64,000 nucleotides of DNA from Planobispora longispora (GTDB lineage Bacteria > Actinomycetota > Actinomycetes > Streptosporangiales > Streptosporangiaceae), in NCBI RefSeq assembly GCF_016863135.1, contig NZ_BOOH01000051.1, positions 87,098 through 151,097 on the forward strand. Reading direction: 5' to 3'. Below, in pieces: positions 33,846 through 41,674 of the stretch. The translations under genes were made by a program, and so were the position numbers. A model generated the notes under the pieces. That model saw nothing but the letters and a program-made list of their open reading frames with translations. It was not told where the DNA came from and searched no databases. Positions within the stretch are counted from its first letter, which is position 1; each line of letters begins with the position of its first letter.

Positions 33846-34424
33846 TCAATCCGGGACGTGCGGTCCGCTGAGGCGCTCCAGCATGCGGGCGAGGCGGTCG
33901 CGGAACCCCTGGCGGCGGGGGGCCTCGCCGGCGGCCATGCTCACCAGGTGCTGGGCGCCGTCGAAGGAGACCGGCGCCCGGAGGGGGACCGCCAGGGCGT
34001 CGTGGGCCAGCCCTTCCAGGTCGGGGTCGCCGCAGTCCAGCGCGAGGATGGTCGCCCCGGTGCGGCGGGCGTCGCCGACCCGCTCCAGCAGCGCCTCCGG
34101 CGCCCGCTCCTCCGCCACCACGAACAGCGTCTCGCCCCGCGCCGCCCGCTCGATCCGCTCCAGCCCGACCCGCAGGTGGGCGGGGGCGTCCGGGGCCGGG
34201 GTCCAGCGCACCAGCGTCGGGGCGAGCTGCGGCAGGCCCGACAGGCGCGCCTCGTCGCCCAGGTGCGCGGTCAGGTGCCAGGGCTCGTCCGCGGGGGTGC
34301 CGACCACCAGCAGACCCCCGGGGGAGCGGGTCGCACGCAGAGCCGTGCCCAGCTCGCGGGTGCGCTCGACCCAGGAGGTCGATTCCAGGACCTCGCGCAG
34401 GAATGCCACCGACCCAGCGTCCAT
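33846..34424 (-). CDS. conserved hypothetical protein
   Basis: 192 residues from ATG 34424. No signal peptide or membrane segment, so cytoplasmic. The middle part alternates beta strands and helices: GGLLVVGTPADEPWHLTAHLG, ETLFVVAEERAPEALLERVG, ATILALDCGDPDLEGLAHD. This looks like a small alpha/beta fold, perhaps SIS-like. The C-terminus is Arg-rich (RRQGFRDRLARMLERLSG). No family named. Convergent with the LysR gene and divergent from the F420 reductase gene. Confidence 0.7.
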   Translation of the reverse strand: MDAGSVAFLREVLESTSWVERTRELGTALRATRSPGGLLVVGTPADEPWHLTAHLGDEARLSGLPQLAPTLVRWTPAPDAPAHLRVGLERIERAARGETLFVVAEERAPEALLERVGDARRTGATILALDCGDPDLEGLAHDALAVPLRAPVSFDGAQHLVSMAAGEAPRRQGFRDRLARMLERLSGPHVPD

Positions 34425-34580
34425 GGGACCAATGGTGCCCCAGGCACCCTGAGACTGTCTGTGGAACTCAGCTCTGGCATCATCTGGGCGTGGAGCGTGC
34501 GACGGCGGGTCCGGACGGGCGCGGCCATGTCAGCGGCCCGGCGCGGAGCGGGGCCGGACGGGAACGATGAGGAGCGATGA

Positions 34581-35255
34581 GTGAGCACTGACCTGCCGGA
34601 CGTGAGCGGAATCTCCCTCGGCATCCTGGGCGGCACCGGCGACCAGGGCAAGGGACTGGCCAGGCGGTTCGCCATCGCCGGGCACACCGTGCTGATCGGG
34701 TCGCGCAGCGAGGAGCGGGCGCGCGAGGCCGCCGAGAGCCTCGCCGGGCTCGCCGGGCCGGTCCGCGGCGCCGACAACGCGACCGTGGCGGCCGAGGCCG
34801 ACGTGGTGATCGTGGCGGTGCCGTGGGACGGCCACAAGGCCACCCTGGAGTCCCTCCGCGCCGAGCTGGACGGGAAGATCGTCGTCGACTGCGTGAACCC
34901 GCTGGGCTTCGACAAGCAGGGCGCCTACGCGCTCGCCGTCGAGGAGGGCAGCGCCGCCCAGCAGGCCGCCGCGGTCCTGACCGGCAGCCGCGTGGTCGGC
35001 GCCTTCCACCACGTCTCGGCCGTCCTGCTGCTGGACCCGGAGGTCGAGGAGGTCGATCTGGACGTGCTCGTGCTGGGCGACGACCGCGAGGCCACCGACC
35101 TCGTCCAGGCGCTGGCCGGCCGGATCGCCGGGGTCCGCGGCGTGTACGGCGGCCGTCTGCGCAACGCCCACCAGGTCGAGGCCCTCACCGCCAACCTGAT
35201 CTCCGTCAACCGCCGCTACAAGGCCCACGCCGGCTTCCGCGTCACCGACATCTGA
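34581..35255 (+). CDS. npdG: NADPH-dependent F420 reductase
   Basis: 224 residues from GTG 34581, preceded by GAGGAGCGATGA. Moves hydride between NADPH and coenzyme F420, supplying F420H2 for actinomycete redox enzymes. The Rossmann loop ILGGTGDQGKGLARRF (about residues 14-28) and the arginine-containing IGSRSEERARE for the NADP phosphate are visible. VIVAVPWDGHKATLESL, VDCVNPLGF and GAFHHVSAVLLLDPE are family motifs. Length is normal. Stand-alone gene, followed at once by a strong hairpin. Confidence 0.93.
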   Translation: MSTDLPDVSGISLGILGGTGDQGKGLARRFAIAGHTVLIGSRSEERAREAAESLAGLAGPVRGADNATVAAEADVVIVAVPWDGHKATLESLRAELDGKIVVDCVNPLGFDKQGAYALAVEEGSAAQQAAAVLTGSRVVGAFHHVSAVLLLDPEVEEVDLDVLVLGDDREATDLVQALAGRIAGVRGVYGGRLRNAHQVEALTANLISVNRRYKAHAGFRVTDI

Positions 35256-35284
35256 CCGGCCGTCCCCGCGGGGGTCCCGGCCGG
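35256..35284 (+). terminator. hairpin terminator of npdG
   Basis: CCGGCCG (35256-35262) pairs with CGGCCGG (35278-35284), and CCCC (35264-35267) with GGGG (35271-35274). It starts at the base after the stop codon. No T-run. Confidence 0.6.
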
Positions 35285-35371
35285 CCGCGGTTCCGGGACG
35301 CGCCGGGACGGCGTGCGGGCGCGGCGCGGTCTGGTCCGGGGCGGTCCGGCGCGGCGCGGATGCGCGGCGGG

Positions 35372-35977
35372 TCAGATCCAGCCCGCGTCCTCGGCGATGC
35401 GGATGGCGTCGATCTTGTTGCGCGCCCCGGTCTTGGTGATGGCCGAGGTCAGGTAGTTGCGCACCGTCCCGGCGGACAGATGCAGCCTGGCGGCGATCTC
35501 CTCCGCCGGGGCGCCGCGCGCGGCCTGCCCGAGGACCTCCCGCTCCCGGGCGGTGAGCGGGCTGGCGCCGTACTCCATGGCCGTGGAGACCAGCTCGGGA
35601 TCGAGCACGCGCAGGCCCCGCGCGGTGCGGCGGACGGCGTCGGCGAGGCGGTCGCCCGGGGCGTCCTTGACGAGGAACGCCTCGATGCCGCAGCCCAGAG
35701 CCCGGCGGACCTGGCCGGGCTGGCCCATCGCGGTGAGCACCAGCACGCGGCAGCCGGGCAGCCGCTCCCGCAGCTCCACCGAGGCGGTGATGCCGTCGAC
35801 GCCGGGCAGGTCGATGTCCAGGATCGCCACGTCCGGCCCGGTGCGCAGGGCCGCGGGGACGATCTCGTCGCCCCGGGTGACCTCGGCGACCACCTCGATG
35901 TCGGGCTCCAGCCGGAGCAGCGCGGTGAGCGCCGCCCGGATCATGTGCATGTCCTCGGCGAGGAGCACCCGGATCAC
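35372..35977 (-). CDS. LuxR/NarL-type response regulator (DesR-like)
   Basis: 201 residues from GTG 35977, overlapping the kinase stop by GTGA. Receiver domain: VLLAEDMHM acidic pair, phosphoacceptor Asp in VAILDIDLPGVDG (about residue 53), Thr in VLVLTAMGQ, Lys in AFLVKDAPG. The C-terminal LuxR HTH is LTAREREVLGQAARG, then IAARLHLSAGTVRNYLTSAITKTG. It pairs with the adjacent kinase and with the ABC exporter genes that lie upstream in the same direction, a standard arrangement for regulating such exporters. Confidence 0.92.
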   Translation of the reverse strand: MIRVLLAEDMHMIRAALTALLRLEPDIEVVAEVTRGDEIVPAALRTGPDVAILDIDLPGVDGITASVELRERLPGCRVLVLTAMGQPGQVRRALGCGIEAFLVKDAPGDRLADAVRRTARGLRVLDPELVSTAMEYGASPLTAREREVLGQAARGAPAEEIAARLHLSAGTVRNYLTSAITKTGARNKIDAIRIAEDAGWI

Positions 35978-37120
35978 GCGGTCACGTCCAGCGCGAGCGG
36001 CACCTCCACCGAGAGCCGGAATCCGCCGTTCCCGGTCCGCTCGGCGCGCAGCGAGCCGCCCAGCCCGCCCGCCCGCTCCCGCAGGCCGGTCAGGCCGCCG
36101 CCGTCGGCCGCCCGCTCGGGGGCGCCGTCGTTGACCAGCTCCAGCCGTACGGCCCCGCCCGCCGCAGAGGTGCTGATCGAGCAGGTCGTCGCCCGGCTGT
36201 GCCGGATCACGTTCGTGACCCCCTCGCGCACCGCCCAGGCCAGCGCCTCCTCGGTGCGCCGGTCCAGCTCCAGCCCGGCGAGGTTGGTCTGACAGCCGAC
36301 GCCCGACGCCTCCAGCAGCGCCACGGCGCGCCGCACCTCCTCCGCCAGCGACATCCCCCGGTAGCCCCGCGCGACGTTCCGCACGTCCTGCGCGGCGTCC
36401 CTGGCCACCTGGACCAGGTCGGCGAGCTCGTGCCCGGCCGAGACGGGATCGCGCTCGACGAGCCTGCGGGCGAGGTCGCCCTTGAGCGCGATCGTGGTCA
36501 GGCTGCTGCCGAGCCCGTCGTGCAGGTCCCGGGAGATGCGCAGCCGCTCGCGCAGCACCGCGGCCTCCGCCAGCTCGGCCCGGGCCCGCTCCAGCTCCCG
36601 GGTGACCGCCACCAGCCGCACCGCCGCGTACAGCACGAAGCTCGTGACCAGGACCGTGATCCCGACGTAGAACCCCCCCGTAGAAGACGGAGACGGGGGA
36701 GCTGGAGGAGTTGGAGGAGCTGGAGGGATTGGAAGAGTAGGCGAGCGTGGCGAACCACACCTGTCCTCCCACCACCGGCGCCAGCGCGACCAGCCCCCAC
36801 GGCATGCGCAGCCGCAGCAGCAGGACCGAGCCGAGCATGGAGGGGAACGTGACCCAGAAGAAGCCGAGCACGGTCATCGGGGCGTAGGCGGCGATGATCA
36901 GGATCACCGTGGAGACCGTCAGCCCGCCCGGTTCCGCGCCGTCGAGGGCGGCCTTCACCTCCCTGTGGAACGGTACGTAGAAGGCGACGAGCGCGGCGGC
37001 GGCCACGGCGATCTGCAGGGCGGACCCCGTGGACAGCAGCATCAGGAGCGCCGTCAACGGGAATCCCACCGCGATGGTGACGATCGCGCCGATGGCGAGC
37101 TGCTTCGGGGTTATTCGCAT
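35974..37120 (-). pseudogene. sensor histidine kinase broken by a +1 frameshift at a G7 tract
   Basis: The N-terminal membrane part (ATG 37120, MRITPKQLAIGAIVTIAVG, four to five segments) and the kinase part (H-box SRDLHDGLGSSLTTIALKGD, N-box WAVREGVTNVIRHSRA, G-box GGLTGLRERAGGLGGS) lie in different frames. The shift is at a run of seven C on the plus strand (36673-36679). With six, the frame continues FYGGFYVGITVLVTSFVLYAAV, giving a complete 381-residue DesK-like kinase. The length 1147 fits exactly one extra base. A Ser/Asn-rich linker precedes the tract. This may be a sequencing error, a phase-variable tract, or a real mutation. Downstream genes are intact. Confidence 0.8.
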
Positions 37121-37148
37121 ATCGGACGATTATTCCTGTAGCGGGCAA

Positions 37149-37925
37149 TCATGACCGGCGCGGTTCCCAGCGGAACCGACGGGCGATCACGAGCAGGGCG
37201 ATCGCGGTCCATACGGCCAGGTTCAGCGCCGGTACGGCCGCCGCCCTCAGATCCCCGGCGAGCGTGCCGTCCGGGGCGTAGGCCGTGCGGGCCAGATCGG
37301 TGATCGCCTCAGTGGGCAGGAGGCCGAGCGCCGTGCCCACCCAGTCCGGCAGCATCTCTCCCAGCGGGCCGAAGCCTCCGCCGCCGAGCCCGGCGAGCAT
37401 GAAGAACGGCATCGCCATGGCGGCGGCGATCTCGGCGCGCGGCACCAGCGGGGTGAACGCCACCCCGAGCAGGCACAGCACGGTGGAGCCGAGGACGACG
37501 GCGAGCGCGAAGAGCAGGGGGTCGCGGGGGACCGGGAGGCTCGTCGTCGCGTACAGGACGCCGGAGATCACGGCCGCCAGCAGCGTGCTCTGCAGCACGA
37601 GGTTGGCGACCTCGCCACCCAGGATCGAGCCGTCGCCCAGCCCGGTGGTCCGCATCCGCTTGAGCAGGAGCTGGTCGCGGCGGGCGGTGATCGTGACCAC
37701 GATCTGGTTGAACGTGGAGATCACCAGGACCATCGCCAGCACGCCCACATGCTGGCCCACCACGAGGTCGAGGCTCCCGCCGCGGAGCCTGTCCATCATG
37801 AAGGGCAGGCCGATGCCCAGCCCCAGGAAGAGCAGCACCGACGTGCTCAGCGCCGCGCGGTCGCGCCAGAACAGGCGGCCGCCGAAACGGGTCACGACCG
37901 CCAGGTCACGTACGGACATGCTCAC
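37149..37925 (-). CDS. ABC-2 type exporter permease
   Basis: 258 residues from GTG 37925, overlapping the ATPase stop by GTGA. Six membrane segments, starting VRDLAVVTRFGGRLFWRDR (cytoplasmic amphipathic helix) then ALSTSVLLFLGLGIGLPF. The middle has LLKRMRTTGLGDGSILGGEVANL, typical of ABC-2 drug or antibiotic exporters (DrrB/YadH-like). With the ATPase it would export a hydrophobic compound or lipid. Controlled presumably by the following kinase/regulator pair. Confidence 0.88.
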   Translation of the reverse strand: MSMSVRDLAVVTRFGGRLFWRDRAALSTSVLLFLGLGIGLPFMMDRLRGGSLDLVVGQHVGVLAMVLVISTFNQIVVTITARRDQLLLKRMRTTGLGDGSILGGEVANLVLQSTLLAAVISGVLYATTSLPVPRDPLLFALAVVLGSTVLCLLGVAFTPLVPRAEIAAAMAMPFFMLAGLGGGGFGPLGEMLPDWVGTALGLLPTEAITDLARTAYAPDGTLAGDLRAAAVPALNLAVWTAIALLVIARRFRWEPRRS

Positions 37926-38872
37926 GCCGCCTCACTCTTCGCGGAATCCTTCACGGGGGTCTCCTCGGGGGCTGTCCCGGCGTTCCCGGCGTTCCCGGCG
38001 AGGTCGAGGAAGAGGTCCTCGAGCGTCGCCGTACGGACCTCCAGCCCGCGCAGGCGCACGCCGCGTTCGCCCGCCCAGCCCAGCAGGGTCTGCGCGGCGA
38101 GGTCGGGGTCCTCGACGCGGCAGACCGCGGTACGGCCCTCCACGGCGGTGACCGGGACCGGGAGGTCCTGCGGGGAGACCTCGGCGGGCAGCTCGAAGGC
38201 GACCCGGCCGGCCTGCGCGGCGAGCGTCTCGGCCATCCCGCCGCTCGCGACGATCGTCCCGCGATCCATGATCGCCATGGTGGACGCCAGCCGCTGGGCC
38301 TCGTCCAGGTAGTGGGTGGTGAGCAGGATCGTGGTCCCCTGCCCGGCCAGGTCCCGGATGACCTGCCAGGTGTTCTTGCGCGCCTCGGGGTCCATCCCGG
38401 TGGTCGGCTCGTCGAGGAAGAGCACGTCGGGGCGGTTCAGCACGGCCAGCGCGAGGTCGAGGCGGCGCTTCTCGCCGCCCGAGAGCTGGCGCACCCTCGT
38501 GTCCGCCTTGGCGCCGAGCCCGGCGAGCTCCAGGGCCTCGTCCCGGGACCGGGGCGCGGCGACGAAGTCACGCCAGGCGTCCACGGTCTGGGCCACGGTC
38601 AGGTCGGGGAAGAACCCCGCCTCCTGCAGCATGATCCCGGTCCGCCTGCGCATCCGGGCGCGGTCCGCGACCGGGTCGAGCCCGAGGACCCGCACGGTCC
38701 CCCGGCCGGCGGGCCGGAACCCGGCCAATACCTCGACGGTGGTGGTCTTCCCCGCGCCGTTCCGCCCGAGCAGGGCGAAGAGCTCACCCTGCTCGACTGT
38801 GAACGATACGTCTCTGACCGCCTCGAACTCCCCGTAGCTCCTGCCGAGCCCGTCCACCTGAATCGTCGTCAT
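37922..38872 (-). CDS. ABC exporter ATPase
   Basis: 316 residues from ATG 38872 (MTTIQVDGLGRSYGEFEAVR); an in-frame ATG at 38884 would add four residues, and neither has a strong ribosome site. Walker A is LLGRNGAGKTTTVEVL, Q-loop GIMLQEAGFFPDL, signature QLSGGEKRRLDLALAVL, Walker B VLFLDEPTTGMDPEAR, and H-loop LLTTHYLDEAQRL. The 80-residue C-terminal extension is that of the DrrA/CcmA-like subgroup. It powers the permease encoded next to it. Confidence 0.92.
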   Translation of the reverse strand: MTTIQVDGLGRSYGEFEAVRDVSFTVEQGELFALLGRNGAGKTTTVEVLAGFRPAGRGTVRVLGLDPVADRARMRRRTGIMLQEAGFFPDLTVAQTVDAWRDFVAAPRSRDEALELAGLGAKADTRVRQLSGGEKRRLDLALAVLNRPDVLFLDEPTTGMDPEARKNTWQVIRDLAGQGTTILLTTHYLDEAQRLASTMAIMDRGTIVASGGMAETLAAQAGRVAFELPAEVSPQDLPVPVTAVEGRTAVCRVEDPDLAAQTLLGWAGERGVRLRGLEVRTATLEDLFLDLAGNAGNAGTAPEETPVKDSAKSEAA

Positions 38873-38884
38873 GTCCACGAGCAT

Positions 38885-39202
38885 GGAGAGGGGCGGCGGC
38901 CGGGCACAGTGAGAAATTCACGACTTCGGCTGGTCTGTTACGCAGGGGCAGGGGCTTCGCGGGGGACGGGGAGGCGGCGCCCTATGCGATACCGGATATG
39001 GCCGTTATCGGGTCAGACGAGCGTCCTTGGGTCTGTGGCGTGATATCGGGGCGCCTATACCGTCCGTAGCGTATTGATCAATTTTCGTGAAAGGGCATCG
39101 TGTCGGGCGCCGCGTCCCTCCGGGCGGCGGAAACACTCGGGGCATCGATGCCATCCGCCTTCTCGCCACCGGGTGAAGGTCGTCGTCCTGCGAGGACAAG
39201 TC
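38885..39202. other. intergenic region, no gene seen
   Basis: About 320 bases between divergent genes. No supported coding frame. An AT-richer patch at about 39055-39090 could hold the promoter of the repeat-rich membrane protein gene, but I cannot place -35 and -10 boxes with confidence. Confidence 0.5.
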
Positions 39203-40027
39203 ATGCGCGTGCCCCTGTTCTGTCTGGCCTTTTCCCTGTTCGGCTGCCTGGCCGCCGGCGTCGCGCCCGCGGAGGCCGCGAGCCCGTCCTCCGGCGGTGT
39301 CCCGCCCGGGACGGCCGTGGGGGAGCGGGTGGCCTTCGCCGGGGGAGGCGAGGGCGGCGGCGAGAGCGGCGGCGAGAACAGCGGCGGCGAGGGCGGCGGC
39401 GAGAACAGCGGCGGCGAGGGCGGCAGCACGCCTGGTCCGGCCGAGCCCGGTACGGAAACGCCGTGCCCGCCCACGCCCAGTCCGGGCTCCGGACCCGGCG
39501 AGGGGCTGCCCCGACCGGCGGAGCCTCGACCGGCGCAGCCCGACGAGGACGAGGGGACCGGTCCCAACACGCCGTCCCACGCCGAACCGCGTGACGGCGG
39601 CGCGGACGAGCGGGACAGGACGGGGCGCTCCAGGCCCCGGTCGGAGGTCGAGCAGCGCGGGGGATGGGAACCGGGCGAGGCTTCTCCGCGGGAGGTGGCG
39701 AACCCGCCCGTCTGGGGCAAGGGATCGCCGGACCCGGCCGAGATCGGCCGGAGGTCGTCGTGGGGTGAGCGGTCCCCCGCCGCCTACTTCGAGCGGGAGC
39801 TCACGGTGGAGAAGACGCCGGCTCCCGAGGCGATCCCGGTGACGTGGGCGCCCGAGGCCGTTTCCGGCGCACAGCACCAGCCCGCGGGCCCGGGGAGCTC
39901 CGCGGCCGGCGGCGGGGCGGCCGCGGCGGTGCTGGCGGGGAGCGGCGGGGCGGCCGCGGCGGTGCTGGCCGGGGGAATCGTGTTCACCCTCCGCCACCGG
40001 CGCCGTCCGATCCTCCCGGAGCGTTAG
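39203..40027 (+). CDS. secreted, C-terminally anchored Gly/Glu/Pro-rich protein
   Basis: 274 residues from ATG 39203, behind GCGAGGA with 7 bases spacing. Signal peptide residues 1-27 (MRVPLFCLAFSLFGCLAAGV, then AEA). Residues 45-75 repeat GGESGGEN and GGEGGGEN motifs (DNA 39345-39430), followed by a Pro-rich and charged stretch to about 220. The end is a Gly/Ala-rich membrane segment (AAAAVLAGSGGAAAAVLAGG) with IVFTLRHRRRP as basic stop. It looks like a flexible wall-spanning stalk. No catalytic domain. Family not recognised. Confidence 0.65.
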   Translation: MRVPLFCLAFSLFGCLAAGVAPAEAASPSSGGVPPGTAVGERVAFAGGGEGGGESGGENSGGEGGGENSGGEGGSTPGPAEPGTETPCPPTPSPGSGPGEGLPRPAEPRPAQPDEDEGTGPNTPSHAEPRDGGADERDRTGRSRPRSEVEQRGGWEPGEASPREVANPPVWGKGSPDPAEIGRRSSWGERSPAAYFERELTVEKTPAPEAIPVTWAPEAVSGAQHQPAGPGSSAAGGGAAAAVLAGSGGAAAAVLAGGIVFTLRHRRRPILPER

Positions 40028-40043
40028 AGGCCCTCCCGGAGCG

Positions 40044-41612
40044 TCAGAGGACCAGGGGGTGCAGCACCCGGGACTGACTGCTGCCGTCGTAGTCCTGCCA
40101 GGCGGCGGCGAGCCGGTCGACGGCCGAGGACAGTTCCTGTTCGGGGAGCAGGAACGGCAGACGCAGGAAAGCGTCGTGGCCGCCCAGGGGGTCGAACGCG
40201 CGTCCCGGCGGGACCGCGACCCGGTGCCGGAGGGCCACCTGGGCGAAAGCGTCGGCGTCGCCGTGCGGCAGCCGTACCCAGACGGTCTGACCGCCGAGCG
40301 CCGGTTCGGCGGACCAGTCGGGCAGCGCGCGGGCCAGTTCGGCCAGCAGATGGCCGTGCCGCCGCCGCAGGACCGCGACGCGCTCGCGGCGCAGCTCGCC
40401 GACGCGGGCGAGCAGTCGTGCGGCGGCGAGCTGGGAGAGCACGTCGCCGCCGAGGTCGTGGACGGACCGGAGGCGGGCGAGCCGGGAGATCACCGGCTCC
40501 GCCGCGCGGATCCAGCCGATCCGCAGGCCTCCCCAGACGAGCTTGCTCAGTGAGCCGACGGTGATGATCTGCTCGCCCGGGTGGAAGGAGCAGAGCGGGG
40601 GCGGCGGTTCGCCGGAGAAGCAGAGCTCGGCCGGGACCTCGTCGTCGATGAGCGGCACGTCGTGCTCGGCGGCGAGCCCGGCCAGCCGCCGCCGGATCAG
40701 GGACGGCATGACCGAGCCTGTCGGGTTGTGCCCGGTCGGGATGAGATAGGCCAGGGCGGGCCGGGCGGCCAGCGCCGCCCCGAATTCCACCGCCCCGGAC
40801 CCCGCCGTCCCGGATCCCGTCGCCCCGTACCCCACGGCTCCGGCCGCCGCCGTGCCGGACCCCGCCGTGCCGGACCCCGCCGTGCCGGACCCCGCCGTGC
40901 CGGACCCCGGCGTGCCCGACCCCGACGGGACCGCGGCCGTGCGGAAGCGCGCCGCCGCCTCCCGGAAGGACTCCAGCGCGCCGGGGTAGGTGACGGGCTC
41001 GGTCAGCACGGTGTCACCCGGGGAGAGGAAGGCGCTCGCCAGCAGCGTCAGCGCCTGCTGCGCGCCGTTGGTGACGAGGATCTCCCCGGGGGAGGTGGGA
41101 ACCCCGCGGGCCCCGTAGTAGCGGGCGAGCGCCTCGCGCAGCGCCGGATGCCCGGCCGGGTGGTAGCCGATGTCGTGCCGGACCGCCGCGAGCTCCGCTC
41201 CGGCCTCGGCGTAGGCCTCGATCAGGGCGGGCGGGGGTTCGTCCGGGGCGGCGCACGACAGCAGGGCGACGCCGTCCGGCAGGCCCAGCAGATGCTGGTG
41301 CAACGGGTTGACCGCCATGGCGGCCGTGGTCCGGGTGGCGGGCAGGGCGGCCGGGGCGACCCGGGTGCCGCTGCCCTGCCGGCGGACCACCTTGCCCTCC
41401 TGCTGGAGCTGGTCGTAGGCAGCGACCACGGTGCCCCGGCCGACCGCGAGCCTGCGGGCGAGAAGCCGCTCGGGCGGCAGGAGGCTGCCGGACGGCAGCT
41501 CGCCTTCGTCGATGAGGGCGCGGATGCCCCCGGCCAGCAGCAGGTAGAGCGGGCCCCGGCCGGAGGACCACCTGCCGAGCCGCGCGGTCAGCTCGTCTAA
41601 ATTGGATCGCAT
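40044..41612 (-). CDS. MocR-type regulator (GntR HTH fused to aminotransferase)
   Basis: 522 residues from ATG 41612. Residues 10-80 are a GntR winged helix (LYLLLAGGIRALIDEG, LPPERLLARRLAVGRGTVVAAYDQL). From about 120 it is a fold-type I aminotransferase: YHPAGHPALREALARYY, LVTNGAQQALTLLASAF, PTGHNPTGSVMP and the PLP lysine in GSLSKLVWGGLRIGW. A 60-residue insertion of SGTAG repeats (DNA about 40800-40925) interrupts the enzyme domain. It is divergent from a Cys/Met-metabolism PLP gene 62 bases away and has matching half-sites between. Likely regulates that gene in response to a PLP-bound or amino acid ligand. Confidence 0.9.
   Translation of the reverse strand: MRSNLDELTARLGRWSSGRGPLYLLLAGGIRALIDEGELPSGSLLPPERLLARRLAVGRGTVVAAYDQLQQEGKVVRRQGSGTRVAPAALPATRTTAAMAVNPLHQHLLGLPDGVALLSCAAPDEPPPALIEAYAEAGAELAAVRHDIGYHPAGHPALREALARYYGARGVPTSPGEILVTNGAQQALTLLASAFLSPGDTVLTEPVTYPGALESFREAAARFRTAAVPSGSGTPGSGTAGSGTAGSGTAGSGTAAAGAVGYGATGSGTAGSGAVEFGAALAARPALAYLIPTGHNPTGSVMPSLIRRRLAGLAAEHDVPLIDDEVPAELCFSGEPPPPLCSFHPGEQIITVGSLSKLVWGGLRIGWIRAAEPVISRLARLRSVHDLGGDVLSQLAAARLLARVGELRRERVAVLRRRHGHLLAELARALPDWSAEPALGGQTVWVRLPHGDADAFAQVALRHRVAVPPGRAFDPLGGHDAFLRLPFLLPEQELSSAVDRLAAAWQDYDGSSQSRVLHPLVL
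40861..40905 (-). repeat. 15-bp tandem repeats inside the MocR gene
   Basis: Three exact copies of CCCGCCGTGCCGGAC lie at 40861-40905, with drifted copies on both sides between about 40795 and 40925. They encode SGTAG-type residues inserted in the aminotransferase domain. Unit length is a multiple of three, so copy number can change without breaking the frame. Confidence 0.88.
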
Positions 41613-41639
41613 GATGAGCCAATCTTGCCGGATTGGATC
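41601..41639. promoter_or_regulatory. ATTGGATC direct repeats, probable MocR operator
   Basis: ATTGGATC occurs at 41601-41608 and 41632-41639, 31 bases apart (three helical turns), with an inverse CCAAT at 41619-41623 between. MocR-type regulators bind widely spaced direct repeats. The first copy overlaps codons 2-4 of the MocR gene, the second lies 35 bases before the divergent start. Binding would control both genes. Confidence 0.55.
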
Positions 41640-41674
41640 TGATGGACAACCCCACGAACGGACATCGTTGACAT

